A stretch of DNA of 25,136 bases from Schlegelella_A sp038241255 (GTDB lineage Bacteria > Pseudomonadota > Gammaproteobacteria > Burkholderiales > Burkholderiaceae_C): positions 1 through 25,136 of the forward strand of contig JBBRFW010000053.1 of the NCBI GenBank assembly GCA_038241255.1, written 5' to 3'. Both the position numbers and the translations under genes were made by a program. Of this stretch, positions 6,988-15,042 are shown piece after piece. Position 1 is the stretch's first letter. Each line of letters begins with the position of its first letter. The notes under the pieces are model-generated. The model was not told the origin of the DNA, searched no databases, and was given only the letters and a program-made list of their open reading frames with translations.

Positions 6988-7824
6988 ATGACCGTCGCGA
7001 CCGCGCTCGCCGATGCGCGCGCCCGCGGTGTCGCTTCGCTGGACGCCCAGCTCCTCCTCGCGCGGGTGCTGGCAACGCCAAGAACGCGCCTGATCGCCGA
7101 CGACGATCGCCGGCTTACCGCAGAAGAGGACGAGCGTTGGTCGGCCTGGCTCGCGCGGCGCGTTGCGGGCGAGCCGCTCGCGTATCTCCTCGGTGAGAAG
7201 GAATTTCACGGCCTGATGTTCGAGGTCGGCGCCGACGTGCTCGTTCCGCGTCCCGAGACCGAGCTGCTGGTCGACTGGGCCGCCGAGCGGGTCGCGCCCG
7301 GCAGGGACAATACGCCGCGGGCGCCTGTCCGAGTCGTCGACCTCGGCACGGGCAGCGGCGCGATCGCGCTGGTGCTGAAGAAGCTCCGGCCACACGCGGA
7401 GGTGACCGGCATCGACGCCAGCGCCGTCGCACTCGCCGTCGCCCGGCGCAATGCCGCGCGCCTCGGTCTCACCGTCGAGCTTGTCGCGTCGTCGTGGTGG
7501 AACGCGCTCGCGGGGCGCCGCTTCGACGTCGTCGTCGCCAACCCGCCCTACATCGCCGCCGGCGACCCCCACCTTCATGCCTTGCGGCACGAGCCCCTCA
7601 TGGCCCTGACCGCAGGCAGCGACGGCCTTGCCGCCATGCGCCTGATCGTCGCCGGCGCCGCGGCCCACCTCGTACCAGGTGGTTGGATGCTCCTCGAGCA
7701 TGGCCACGACCAGGCTGAGGCGGTTCGAGACATGCTCGGCGCTGCGGGTTTCGCCGCCATCGAAACGCGCCGGGATCTGAGCGGTCACGAGCGGGCGACA
7801 GGCGGTCGCCGGTCGGTCGGTTAA
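6988..7824 (+). CDS. prmC: Release factor glutamine N5-methyltransferase
   Basis: SAM-dependent methyltransferase of 278 aa that methylates the GGQ glutamine of RF1 and RF2. An N-terminal helical domain (about 1-75, with LDAQLLLARVL) is followed by the Rossmann methyltransferase domain: PLAYLLGEKEFHGLMFEVG, VLVPRPETELLV, SAM-binding VVDLGTGSGAIAL and the substrate-glutamine motif NPPY at 185-188. The ATG at 6988 sits three bases after the prfA stop; a GTG at 6982 overlapping that stop is an alternative. The TAA stop lies inside a CGGTTAACCG palindrome that is part of a GGTCG-rich patch (7801-7850). The C-terminus (HERATGGRRSVG) is normal for the family. Confidence 0.96.
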   Translation: MTVATALADARARGVASLDAQLLLARVLATPRTRLIADDDRRLTAEEDERWSAWLARRVAGEPLAYLLGEKEFHGLMFEVGADVLVPRPETELLVDWAAERVAPGRDNTPRAPVRVVDLGTGSGAIALVLKKLRPHAEVTGIDASAVALAVARRNAARLGLTVELVASSWWNALAGRRFDVVVANPPYIAAGDPHLHALRHEPLMALTAGSDGLAAMRLIVAGAAAHLVPGGWMLLEHGHDQAEAVRDMLGAAGFAAIETRRDLSGHERATGGRRSVG

Positions 7825-8008
7825 CCGCCGGTCACAAGCCATACCGTCGGTCGCAAAGCGCGCGCTCCCCCCGTGAAAAAGGCGCGGCGAGGGTCGGATC
7901 TTGCGCCGGTGCGGCGCCGAGCCAACACCTTTTTCGGCGCGCCGTCGTAGGATGATTTCCGGCCGTCGTTCGGCCCGATTCACCGCCCAGCGGTCGAGGA
8001 GAGTGCCA

Positions 8009-8647
8009 ATGCGAAACGTGCTTTGGATCTGCGCTGCCGTCGCCTCCGTGCTGACGCTGGCCGACGCACGCGCCGAGGGCGAAGGCCTCGCCACCAACGC
8101 CGATCGGGTGCCCTGGGCACGCTTCCAGAGCCGGGTCGCCTTCGCTCCCGGCGCGCCGGGCTGGCGTGCCGACCTCGCCCCCTTCGAGCGCACCGGCCTG
8201 CAGGTGGGCGGTGTCGGCCTCCTGGGCGACGTCTACTTCGGCTCGACGCCGAGCGTGCGCACCAGTGCGGCGGGTGGCTTTCGCGCCACCAGCGGCGTCC
8301 TGATCGGCGCCCGCAGCCCGCTCCTTGGCGGCGCTGCCTCGACGCCCGGACCGAGCGGCCTCTTCGCGAGCGACCGGCGCCTGTTCGGCGCCTCCGCCAG
8401 CCCGCTCGCCAGCTCGGCCGACACGTCCGTGGACAGCGCCACCGTTCCCTACATCGGCGTCGGATACAGCAACCTGTCGGCCAAGGGCGGCTGGCACTTC
8501 AGCGCCGACCTCGGCATCGTCTCGCAGAGCCCCGGCAATGTGGTCCGCGTTGGGCGTGTCTTCGGCGGTTCGCAGAGCCTCGACGACGTCGTCCGCGACA
8601 TGCGCCTGGCGCCGGTCGTTCAGCTCGGCGTCTCGTATTCCTTCTGA
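8009..8647 (+). CDS. Predicted outer-membrane beta-barrel protein, function unknown
   Basis: A 212-aa exported protein. The start at 8009 is supported by GAGGAGAG eight bases upstream. The signal peptide covers about residues 1-22 (hydrophobic LWICAAVASVLTLA, cleavage after ARA). The mature protein is rich in Gly, Ser, Ala and aromatic residues, with alternating strands such as LQVGGVGLLGDVYF and YIGVGYSNLSAKGGWHFSADLGIV, and ends VVQLGVSYSF; a terminal Phe on an amphipathic strand is the usual BAM-recognition signal. The glycine-rich GGFRATSGVLIGARSPLLGGA section could form strands or a loop. It sits between prmC and grxD, which in related genomes are often closer. Function cannot be assigned; the outer-membrane location is inferred from the signal peptide and C-terminus. 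Confidence 0.8.
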   Translation: MRNVLWICAAVASVLTLADARAEGEGLATNADRVPWARFQSRVAFAPGAPGWRADLAPFERTGLQVGGVGLLGDVYFGSTPSVRTSAAGGFRATSGVLIGARSPLLGGAASTPGPSGLFASDRRLFGASASPLASSADTSVDSATVPYIGVGYSNLSAKGGWHFSADLGIVSQSPGNVVRVGRVFGGSQSLDDVVRDMRLAPVVQLGVSYSF

Positions 8648-8714
8648 TCCGCTCGCCCGGCGTTTGCCGGTAAAGTCGCGCGATCGACATCACCGAAGAA
8701 GGGCGGCTCGCATC

Positions 8715-9032
8715 ATGAGCGACGTTCAACAACGCATCGACGACATCGTCAAGAACAATCGCGTCGTCCTCTTCATGAAGGGAACGGCGCAGTTCCCGAT
8801 GTGCGGCTTCTCCGGCAGAGCGATCCAGATTTTGAAGGCGTGCGGCGTCGCCGACTTGAAGACGGTCAACGTCCTCGAGGACGCGGAGATCCGCCAGGGC
8901 ATCAAGTCCTATTCCGACTGGCCGACGATCCCGCAGCTCTACGTCAATGGCGAATTCGTCGGCGGCTCGGACATCATGACCGAGATGTACGAGGCCGGCG
9001 AGCTGCAGCCAGCCCTCGGCATCGCCGCGTAA
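8715..9032 (+). CDS. grxD: Monothiol glutaredoxin (Grx4 type)
   Basis: Small thioredoxin-fold protein of 105 aa that binds and hands on [2Fe-2S] clusters with glutathione, usually with a BolA partner. The monothiol active site is CGFS at residues 30-33 (QFPMCGFSGRAIQILKACG). WPTIPQLYVNGEFVGGSDIMTEMYEAGEL contains the cis-proline and the glutathione-binding GGSD. Full length for the family, which is about 105-115 aa. ATG 8715 has a weak purine-rich site (AAGAAGGG) about 13 bases upstream. It is followed by ubiX after 38 bases. Identification is secure. Confidence 0.97.
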   Translation: MSDVQQRIDDIVKNNRVVLFMKGTAQFPMCGFSGRAIQILKACGVADLKTVNVLEDAEIRQGIKSYSDWPTIPQLYVNGEFVGGSDIMTEMYEAGELQPALGIAA

Positions 9033-9070
9033 GTGGAGCCGCCCCGCTCGCTTCGCTGAGCCACTGACCC

Positions 9071-9643
9071 GTGGCCGACGGCTCTGCGCGCGTCGTCGTC
9101 GGCGTCACGGGCGCGACCGGAGCGATCTACGCGGTCCGCCTGCTCGAGCGGCTGCGCCGCGCCGGACAGGAGACGCACCTTGTGGCGACTCCGGCTGGCC
9201 TGCTCAACGTCCACCACGAGCTCGGCCTCGACCGCAAGACGCTGGAGGCGCTCGCGGACGTCGCCTACCACCCTGCCGACGTCGGCGCCGCCATCGCCAG
9301 CGGCTCGTTCGCGGCGCGCGCGATGGTCGTCGCGCCATGCTCGATGCGCTCGCTCGCGGCGATCGCCAACGGCCTTTCAGACAACCTGCTCACACGCGCT
9401 GCCGACGTGGCGCTGAAAGAGCGTCGGCGACTGCTGCTGATGGTCCGCGAGACGCCGCTCAACCTCGCGCACCTTCGCAACATGACGAGCGCCTCGGAAA
9501 TGGGCGCGATCGTCTTTCCGCCGTTGCCGGCGTTCTATCACCGGCCGACGACGATCGACGAGCTCGTCGACGACACCGTCGAGCGCGCACTGGCACTGAT
9601 CGGCGTCGAAGGCGCCGCGCCCAAGTCTTGGTCGGGGCTTTAG
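9071..9643 (+). CDS. ubiX: Flavin prenyltransferase UbiX
   Basis: A 190-aa enzyme that prenylates FMN with dimethylallyl phosphate to make the cofactor of UbiD-type decarboxylases, needed for ubiquinone synthesis. Motifs: VVVGVTGATGAIYAVRLLERL (FMN phosphate binding), MVVAPCSMRSLAAIANGLSDNLLTRAADV, and RRLLLMVRETPLNLAHLRNM. The start is a GTG at 9071; no in-frame ATG precedes the first strand, so the alternative codon seems forced. Length is normal. It ends 12 bases from the stop of the convergent lytic transglycosylase gene with no terminator hairpin between them. Confidence 0.96.
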   Translation: MADGSARVVVGVTGATGAIYAVRLLERLRRAGQETHLVATPAGLLNVHHELGLDRKTLEALADVAYHPADVGAAIASGSFAARAMVVAPCSMRSLAAIANGLSDNLLTRAADVALKERRRLLLMVRETPLNLAHLRNMTSASEMGAIVFPPLPAFYHRPTTIDELVDDTVERALALIGVEGAAPKSWSGL

Positions 9644-9655
9644 CGGCGCCCATCG

Positions 9656-10297
9656 TCACGCCGGGTTGAACTCCCAGGCACGGCGTGCGCCGAACACGGC
9701 ATTGGGATATTCCGGCCGGCCGCGGCTGCCGTTGTAACGGCCCAGCGCCAGATACATGTCGCCCCGCTCGCGCTCGAGGTAGTGGCGCAAGATGACGCAA
9801 CCGAAGCGCAAGTTGGTCTGCATGTGGAAGAGGCGGCCGACGTCGCCGTCGCCGATCAGGCGCGCCCAGAACGGCATGACCTGCGTATAGCCGCGCGCGC
9901 CGGCGATGCTGATCGCGTACTTGCGAAAGCCGCTTTCGACCTGCACGAGACCGAGCAGCAGCGCGGGCTCGAGGCCGGAGCGCTTGCTCTCGTACCAGAG
10001 CGTCTGCAGGAACTCGACGCGGGTGACGAGCTCGGTCTTCTGCTTGCGCAGCCGGTCGCTCATCGCGCCGAGCCAGCGCAGGTAGGCGAGCCGGTCCTCG
10101 ATGTTGGCAAAACCCGGCTTGGGCGGTGCCGAGTCCGCGACCGCAGCCGACAACGCGCCGCGGACCGCATCGGCGAGGGGTTCCTCGGCCTGCGCGCCGG
10201 CGCAGGCCAGGCGCGGCCACGCCGCCGCGGGGCCGAGGACGGCTGCCGCGACGATCACCCGCCGCTCTCTCCCGCGCCGGGAGAGCGAGCCGGTCAT
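9656..10297 (-). CDS. Periplasmic SLT-domain lytic transglycosylase
   Basis: A 213-aa exported murein-cleaving enzyme. The N-terminus has an arginine-rich start (SRRGRERR), a hydrophobic stretch (VIVAAAVLGPAAAW) and Ala-rich cleavage positions around residues 31-38; the Cys at 32 is not in a good lipobox, so a soluble periplasmic form is more likely. The SLT domain covers about 105-213: catalytic Glu121 in GLVQVESGFRKYAIS, then GARGYTQVMPFW (the GLMQ-type motif) and ALGRYNGSRGRPEYPNAV. The ATG overlaps the proS stop by four bases, so it is probably translated from the proS message. It resembles the single-domain transglycosylases that follow proS in betaproteobacteria; the cellular role (remodelling or secretion-system assembly) is not resolved. 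Confidence 0.9.
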   Translation of the reverse strand: MTGSLSRRGRERRVIVAAAVLGPAAAWPRLACAGAQAEEPLADAVRGALSAAVADSAPPKPGFANIEDRLAYLRWLGAMSDRLRKQKTELVTRVEFLQTLWYESKRSGLEPALLLGLVQVESGFRKYAISIAGARGYTQVMPFWARLIGDGDVGRLFHMQTNLRFGCVILRHYLERERGDMYLALGRYNGSRGRPEYPNAVFGARRAWEFNPA

Positions 10298-12036
10298 GCG
10301 GCGAGCTTGCCCTTCAAGAAGGCAGTCGCGTCGGCGACGGGCACGTCCGTCGCGGCGGCGTCGCGACGCCCCTGGTACTCGCATTCGCCGGCCTTCAGAC
10401 CGCGGTCGGAAAGAACGACACGGTGCGGCACGCCGATGAGCTCCCAGTCGGCAAACATCGCGCCGGGGCGCTCGCCGCGATCGTCGAGGATGACGTCGAT
10501 GCCGGCATCCCCCAGGGTGCCGTGGAGCGTGTCGGCCGCCTCGCGAACCGCCGGCGAGCGGTCGTAGCCGATGGGGCAGAGGACGACCTGGAACGGCGCG
10601 ATCGCCGTCGGCCAGATCATGCCGCGGGCGTCGTGGTTCTGCTCGATGGCTGCGCCGACGATCCGCGTGATGCCGATGCCGTAGCAGCCCATTTGCAGCA
10701 GCTGCGGCTGGCCCTTCTCGTCGAGGAAGGTCGCCCCCATGCTCTGGCTGTAGTACGAGCCGAGCAGAAAGACGTGGCCGACCTCGATGCCGCGCTGGAT
10801 CGCCAACACGCCCTTGCCGTCGGGTGAGGGATCGCCGACGACGGCGTTGCGGATGTCGGCCACGACATCAGGCTCGGCCAGATCGCGGCCCCAGTTGACG
10901 CCGGTGTAGTGAAAGCCTTCATCGTTCGCGCCAGAAACAAAATCGCTCATCGCCGCGACGGCGCGATCGGCGACGAGCCGCGGTGGTCGCGGCGCGCCGA
11001 TCGGCCCGAGGTAACCGGGCTTGCAGCCGAAGCTCGACTCGATCTCGGCGCTGGTGGCGAAGCGAAACCCTCGATCCAGGCCCGGCAGCTTGCCGGCCTT
11101 GATCTCGTTGAGCGAGTGATCGCCGCGTACCAGCAGCAGCCAGATCGTCGGCTCGCGCGTCGAAGCCTCCTCCGCCGCATCGGTCGCCAGCACGAGCGAC
11201 TTCACGGTTTTGTCGAGCGCCATGCCGAGAAAGGCGGCAACGTCCTCACAGGTGCTCTTGCCCGGCGTCGGCGTCTTCTCGAGCGCCTTCGTCGGCGCGG
11301 CGCGCGGCGCGGCCGGCGCGACCGCTTCGGCGAGCTCGATGTTGGCGGCGTAGTCGGAGTCGGGGCTGTAGACGATTGCGTCCTCGCCGGTGTCCGCGAT
11401 CACCTGGAACTCGTGGGAGCGGATCCCGCCGATGCTGCCGTTGTCGGCGGCCACGGCACGAAACACCAGGCCCATCCGCTCGAAGACGCGCACGTAGGCG
11501 GCGTACATCCGGTCGTAGCTCATGCGCGCGGAGTCCAGGTCGCGATCGAACGAATAGGCATCCTTCATCGTGAACTCTCGCCCGCGCATGAGGCCGAAGC
11601 GAGGCCTGCGCTCGTCGCGGAACTTGGTCTGGATGTGATAGAAATTCCTGGGCAGGGCTCGGTAGCTCCGCAGCTCCTGACGAGCGATGTCGGTGATGAC
11701 CTCCTCGCTGGTCGGCTGGATCACGAAGTCGCGGTCGTGCCGGTCCTTCACCCGCATCAGCTCCGGGCCATACTTCTGGAAGCGGCCGGACTCCTGCCAG
11801 AGCTCGGCAGGCTGCACCACCGGCATGAGCAACTCGACCGCGCCGGCACGGTTCATCTCGTCACGCACGATCGCCTCGATCTTGCGGATCACGCGCAGGC
11901 CCATCGGCATGTATGTGTAGATGCCGGCGGAAAGACGCTTGATGAAGCCGGCTCGCAGCATGAGCTGGTGGCTCACGACCTCGGCATCGGCAGGGGCTTC
12001 CTTCAGGGTGGAAACGAAGAACTGGCTAGCTCTCAT
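10294..12036 (-). CDS. proS: Prolyl-tRNA synthetase (bacterial type)
   Basis: Class-II aminoacyl-tRNA synthetase of 580 aa that charges tRNA-Pro. Start at ATG 12036 (MRASQFFVSTLKEAP), the standard bacterial N-terminus; the frame is open further upstream without similarity. Class-II motif 1 lies around SAGIYTYMPMGLRVIRKIEAIV, motif 2 around FRDERRPRFGLMRGREFTMKDAYSF, and motif 3 near MGCYGIGITRIVGAAIEQNHD. Between motifs 2 and 3 is the long insertion (about 225-400) that edits Ala-tRNA-Pro, with KTVKSLVLA and GYLGPIG. The anticodon-binding domain is C-terminal. The sole tRNA gene of the window is tRNA-Pro, about 5 kb away. Length is normal (570-580 aa). Confidence 0.97.
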   Translation of the reverse strand: MRASQFFVSTLKEAPADAEVVSHQLMLRAGFIKRLSAGIYTYMPMGLRVIRKIEAIVRDEMNRAGAVELLMPVVQPAELWQESGRFQKYGPELMRVKDRHDRDFVIQPTSEEVITDIARQELRSYRALPRNFYHIQTKFRDERRPRFGLMRGREFTMKDAYSFDRDLDSARMSYDRMYAAYVRVFERMGLVFRAVAADNGSIGGIRSHEFQVIADTGEDAIVYSPDSDYAANIELAEAVAPAAPRAAPTKALEKTPTPGKSTCEDVAAFLGMALDKTVKSLVLATDAAEEASTREPTIWLLLVRGDHSLNEIKAGKLPGLDRGFRFATSAEIESSFGCKPGYLGPIGAPRPPRLVADRAVAAMSDFVSGANDEGFHYTGVNWGRDLAEPDVVADIRNAVVGDPSPDGKGVLAIQRGIEVGHVFLLGSYYSQSMGATFLDEKGQPQLLQMGCYGIGITRIVGAAIEQNHDARGMIWPTAIAPFQVVLCPIGYDRSPAVREAADTLHGTLGDAGIDVILDDRGERPGAMFADWELIGVPHRVVLSDRGLKAGECEYQGRRDAAATDVPVADATAFLKGKLAA

Positions 12037-12114
12037 CGGCGTGGCGTTGGCGCTGGATGCGCTCGCCGGGCACCGGGGAGACAGCGAGCGCCGCAAGACA
12101 ACTCGGGCGAGGGT

Positions 12115-12142
12115 TTGAAACGCGTCATGCCGGTGCAATAAT
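12115..12142 (+). promoter_or_regulatory. Candidate sigma-70 promoter of rppH
   Basis: TTGAAA (12115-12120), 16-base spacer, AATAAT (12137-12142). Transcription would begin near 12149, leaving a ~20-base leader with GAGG six bases before the rppH ATG. It lies in the 133-base space divergent from proS. Confidence 0.5.
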
Positions 12143-12169
12143 CGGTCAACGCAAGAATCGAGGTTGATT

Positions 12170-12844
12170 ATGCTCGACCGTGATGGGTTCAGACCCAACG
12201 TCGGCATCGTCCTGCTCAACCCGAAGAACCAGGTCTTCTGGGGCAAAAGGATTCGGACCCACTCCTGGCAGTTCCCGCAAGGGGGCATCAATTACGGCGA
12301 GACGCCCGAGCAGGCGATGTTCCGCGAGCTCCACGAAGAAGTGGGGCTCACCCCGGACCATGTCCGTGTCGTCGCCCGAACGCGCGACTGGCTTCGCTAC
12401 GAGGTGCCGACGCACTTCATCCGGCGCGACGCGCGCGGCCACTACCGCGGCCAGAAGCAGATCTGGTTCCTGCTCCAGCTCACCGGCCGCGACAGCGACA
12501 TGAACCTTCGCGCCACCGATCATCCGGAGTTCGACGCTTGGCGCTGGAACGATTACTGGATCCCGCTCGATCTCGTCATCGAGTTCAAGCGCGACGTGTA
12601 CCAGATGGCGCTGACCGAGCTCGCTCGTTTCCTGCCGCGCGGCGCGCAGCACAACCGGTACCTTCGCTCTGGCCTGAGGCCGCATCATCGCGAAGACGCC
12701 GCCGACCACTACCGGCGCAGCGATTCCCTGCCGGTTTCGTCGCCCGCACGCGCTTCGCTCGTGACCACGCCCATCGAGAGCATTCCGACGACGCCTGGGC
12801 CGCTCACGCTGGCGCCGGCGCAGCCCAAGGAGCCGATGGCCTGA
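12170..12844 (+). CDS. rppH: RNA pyrophosphohydrolase RppH (Nudix)
   Basis: Nudix hydrolase of 224 aa that removes pyrophosphate from 5' triphosphorylated mRNA and so starts RNase E-dependent decay. The Nudix box is complete: G38-x5-E44-x7-R52-E53-L54-x-E56-E57-x-G59-L60. FRPNVGIVLLN, TRDWLRYEVP and FDAWRWNDYWIPLDLVIEFKR are RppH-like. ATG 12170 is preferred to a TTG at 12164 because GAGG stands six bases before it. The conserved core ends near residue 165; the remaining ~55 residues, rich in Pro, Ser, Arg and Thr, form a low-complexity, probably disordered tail that the ~176-aa enterobacterial enzyme lacks. Convergent with proB, nine bases between stops. Confidence 0.95.
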   Translation: MLDRDGFRPNVGIVLLNPKNQVFWGKRIRTHSWQFPQGGINYGETPEQAMFRELHEEVGLTPDHVRVVARTRDWLRYEVPTHFIRRDARGHYRGQKQIWFLLQLTGRDSDMNLRATDHPEFDAWRWNDYWIPLDLVIEFKRDVYQMALTELARFLPRGAQHNRYLRSGLRPHHREDAADHYRRSDSLPVSSPARASLVTTPIESIPTTPGPLTLAPAQPKEPMA

Positions 12845-12853
12845 CCCGCCCGC

Positions 12854-13972
12854 TCAGGTCAGGACGAGGTTGTCGCGGTGGATCAGCTCGGGCTCGCCGG
12901 CGAAGCCGAGTAGCCTGCCGATCTCCGACGAGGGCTTTCGCGCGATGAGCCGCGCCTCGGCGCTGCCGTAGTTGCTCAAACCGCGGCCGAGCTCCTCGCC
13001 GCTGGCGCGGCGCACGGCGATGACATCGCCACGATGGAAGTCGCCTTCGACCGAGACAACACCGATCGGCAGCAGGCTCTTGCCGCCGTCGCGCAGCTTG
13101 GTCGCGGCGCCATCGTCGACGACGACCGCGCCGCGCAGCTGCAGGTGATCGCTCAGCCACTGCGTGCGGGCCGCCACCTTGGCGGTCGTCGCGATCAACA
13201 GGGTGCCGATGCTCTCGCCGGCGGCGAGGCGGAGCAGCACGTCGCGCTCGCGGCCTGACGCGATCACCGTGCCGGCGCCGCTGCGCGCGGCGCGCTTGGC
13301 GGCGAGGATCTTGGTGAGCATTCCGCCGCGGCCAAGCGCCGAGCCGGCGCCGCCGGCCATCAGCTCCAGCGCCGGGTCGCCGGCGGCCGCTCTCTCGATG
13401 AGTCGCGCCGCCGGATCGTGGCGCGGATCGGCGGAGAAGAGGCCGGCCTGGTCGGTGAGGATGACTAGAGCGTCGGCATCGAGCAGGTTGGTGACGAGCG
13501 CACCGAGCGTGTCGTTGTCGCCGAACTTGATCTCGTCGTTGACGACGGTGTCGTTCTCGTTGATCACCGGCACGACGCCGAGGCCGAGCAGGGTGACTAG
13601 CGTCGAGCGCGCGTTCAGGTAGCGCTCGCGGTCGGCAAGGTCGGCATGCGTGAGGAGCACCTGCGCGCTGCCGATGCCGTGCGCGCGCAGCGCCGCTTCG
13701 TAGATCTGCGCCAGACCCATCTGGCCGACCGCGGCCGCGGCCTGCAGCTCGTGCACACCGCGCGGCCGCGCCGGCCAGCCGAGGCGCTTCATCCCTTCGG
13801 CGATCGCGCCGCTGGAGACCATCACCAGCTCGCGGCCCCCGCGCACCAACTCGGCCATCTGCCGGCACCAGCCGCCCACCGCCTCCGCGTCGACGCCTCG
13901 GCCTTCGTTGGTGACGAGGCTCGAGCCCACCTTGACGACGATCCGGCGCGCGCCGCGCAGGACCTCGCTCAT
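12854..13972 (-). CDS. proB: Glutamate 5-kinase
   Basis: A 372-aa amino-acid kinase that phosphorylates glutamate to gamma-glutamyl phosphate, the first and usually proline-inhibited step of proline synthesis. The kinase domain (about 1-255) shows RRIVVKVGSSLVTNEG with Lys14, ELVMVSSGAIAEGMKRLGW, PVINENDTVVNDEIKFGDNDTL and GTGTVIA-like GAGTVIASGRE; a C-terminal PUA domain (about 280-365) follows, as in E. coli. The ATG overlaps the obgE stop in an ATGA. proA is not in the window. It is the last gene of the minus-strand rplU-to-proB run. Identification is secure. Confidence 0.96.
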   Translation of the reverse strand: MSEVLRGARRIVVKVGSSLVTNEGRGVDAEAVGGWCRQMAELVRGGRELVMVSSGAIAEGMKRLGWPARPRGVHELQAAAAVGQMGLAQIYEAALRAHGIGSAQVLLTHADLADRERYLNARSTLVTLLGLGVVPVINENDTVVNDEIKFGDNDTLGALVTNLLDADALVILTDQAGLFSADPRHDPAARLIERAAAGDPALELMAGGAGSALGRGGMLTKILAAKRAARSGAGTVIASGRERDVLLRLAAGESIGTLLIATTAKVAARTQWLSDHLQLRGAVVVDDGAATKLRDGGKSLLPIGVVSVEGDFHRGDVIAVRRASGEELGRGLSNYGSAEARLIARKPSSEIGRLLGFAGEPELIHRDNLVLT

Positions 13973-15042
13973 CGCGCGCTGCTGTCGGCGTCGGCGGCTT
14001 CGAAGCGCGGGTCGCGCTCCTCGACGGCGGGTCGCGCCTGCGCGGCGACGTGGTCGTAGACGGCACGCACCAGCCCTTCGCAGCCTTCCCGGGTCAACGC
14101 CGAGATCGAGAAGATCGGCCCCTTCCAGCGCAGACGCTTGACGAACGACTTGAGGCGATCGGCTCGTTCGTCCTGCGGAATCATGTCGAGCTTGTTGAGC
14201 ACGATCCAGCGCGGCTTGGCGGCCAGCTCGGGGTCGTACTTCCCGAGTTCGGCGACGATCGAGCGCACCTGCTCGACCGGATCGGCGTCGTCGAAGGGCG
14301 CGAAGTCGACGAGGTGAAGCAGGAGACGCGTCCGCTGCAGGTGGCGCAGGAATTGGTGGCCGAGGCCGGCGCCTTCGGCGGCACCTTCGATCAGGCCGGG
14401 GATGTCGGCGACGACGAAGCTCTGCTCCGGCGCGACCCGCACCACGCCCAGGTTGGGATGCAGCGTCGTGAACGGATAGTCGGCGATCTTCGGCCGCGCA
14501 TTGGAGATCGCTGCGATCAGCGTCGATTTGCCGGCGTTAGGCATGCCGAGCAGGCCGACGTCGGCGAGCACGCGCAGCTCGAGCTTGAGCTTCTTGTGCT
14601 CGCCCGGCCAGCCCGGCGTCTTCTGGCGCGGCGCGCGATTCGTGCTGCTCTTGAAGTGGAGGTTGCCGAAGCCCCCGTCGCCGCCCTTGGCGATCAGCAC
14701 CTTCTCGTCGGGCTCGAGGAGCTCGGCGATGCGCTCGCCGGTCTCGGCGTCCGCGATGATCGTGCCCACCGGCATGCGCATGACGATGTCTTCGGCGGCC
14801 GCGCCATACTGATCCGAGCCGCGCCCGTTCTCGCCATGGCGCGCCTCGTGCCGGCGCGCATAGCGGAAGTCGATCAGCGTGTTGAGATTGCGATCGGCGA
14901 CCGCCCAGACGCTGCCGCCGCGGCCGCCGTCACCGCCGTTCGGGCCGCCGAAGGGAATGAACTTCTCGCGCCGAAAGCTCATGCAGCCGTTGCCGCCGTC
15001 GCCGGCGACGACGTCGATGGTCGCTTCGTCGACGAATCTCAC
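13969..15042 (-). CDS. obgE: Obg-family GTPase (50S assembly)
   Basis: GTPase of 357 aa needed for late 50S ribosome assembly and linked to the stringent response. The glycine-rich Obg domain covers about 1-159 (VVAGDGGNGCMSFRREKFIP, GGPNGGDGGRGG). The G domain follows: P-loop GMPNAGKST at 166-174, switch region YPFTTLHPNLG, DIPGLIEGAAEGAGLG and NKLD. There is no large third domain, as is usual in proteobacteria. The start must be the GTG at 15042 (MRFVDEATIDVV), as no ATG lies near; it overlaps the stop of the small membrane-protein gene in a GTGA. Context rplU-rpmA-x-obgE is the classic order, here with one extra gene. Confidence 0.97.
   Translation of the reverse strand: MRFVDEATIDVVAGDGGNGCMSFRREKFIPFGGPNGGDGGRGGSVWAVADRNLNTLIDFRYARRHEARHGENGRGSDQYGAAAEDIVMRMPVGTIIADAETGERIAELLEPDEKVLIAKGGDGGFGNLHFKSSTNRAPRQKTPGWPGEHKKLKLELRVLADVGLLGMPNAGKSTLIAAISNARPKIADYPFTTLHPNLGVVRVAPEQSFVVADIPGLIEGAAEGAGLGHQFLRHLQRTRLLLHLVDFAPFDDADPVEQVRSIVAELGKYDPELAAKPRWIVLNKLDMIPQDERADRLKSFVKRLRWKGPIFSISALTREGCEGLVRAVYDHVAAQARPAVEERDPRFEAADADSSAR

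Noticed and set aside
7874..7935. AAAAAGG ... CCTTTTT inverted repeat as a terminator or mobile-element end
   Set aside because: Seven pairs around a loop of over 40 bases, no target duplication and no transposase nearby.
10909..12141. 410-aa open frame opposite proS
   Set aside because: Shadow of proS on the other strand with no recognisable motif; class-II synthetase motifs on the minus strand are decisive.
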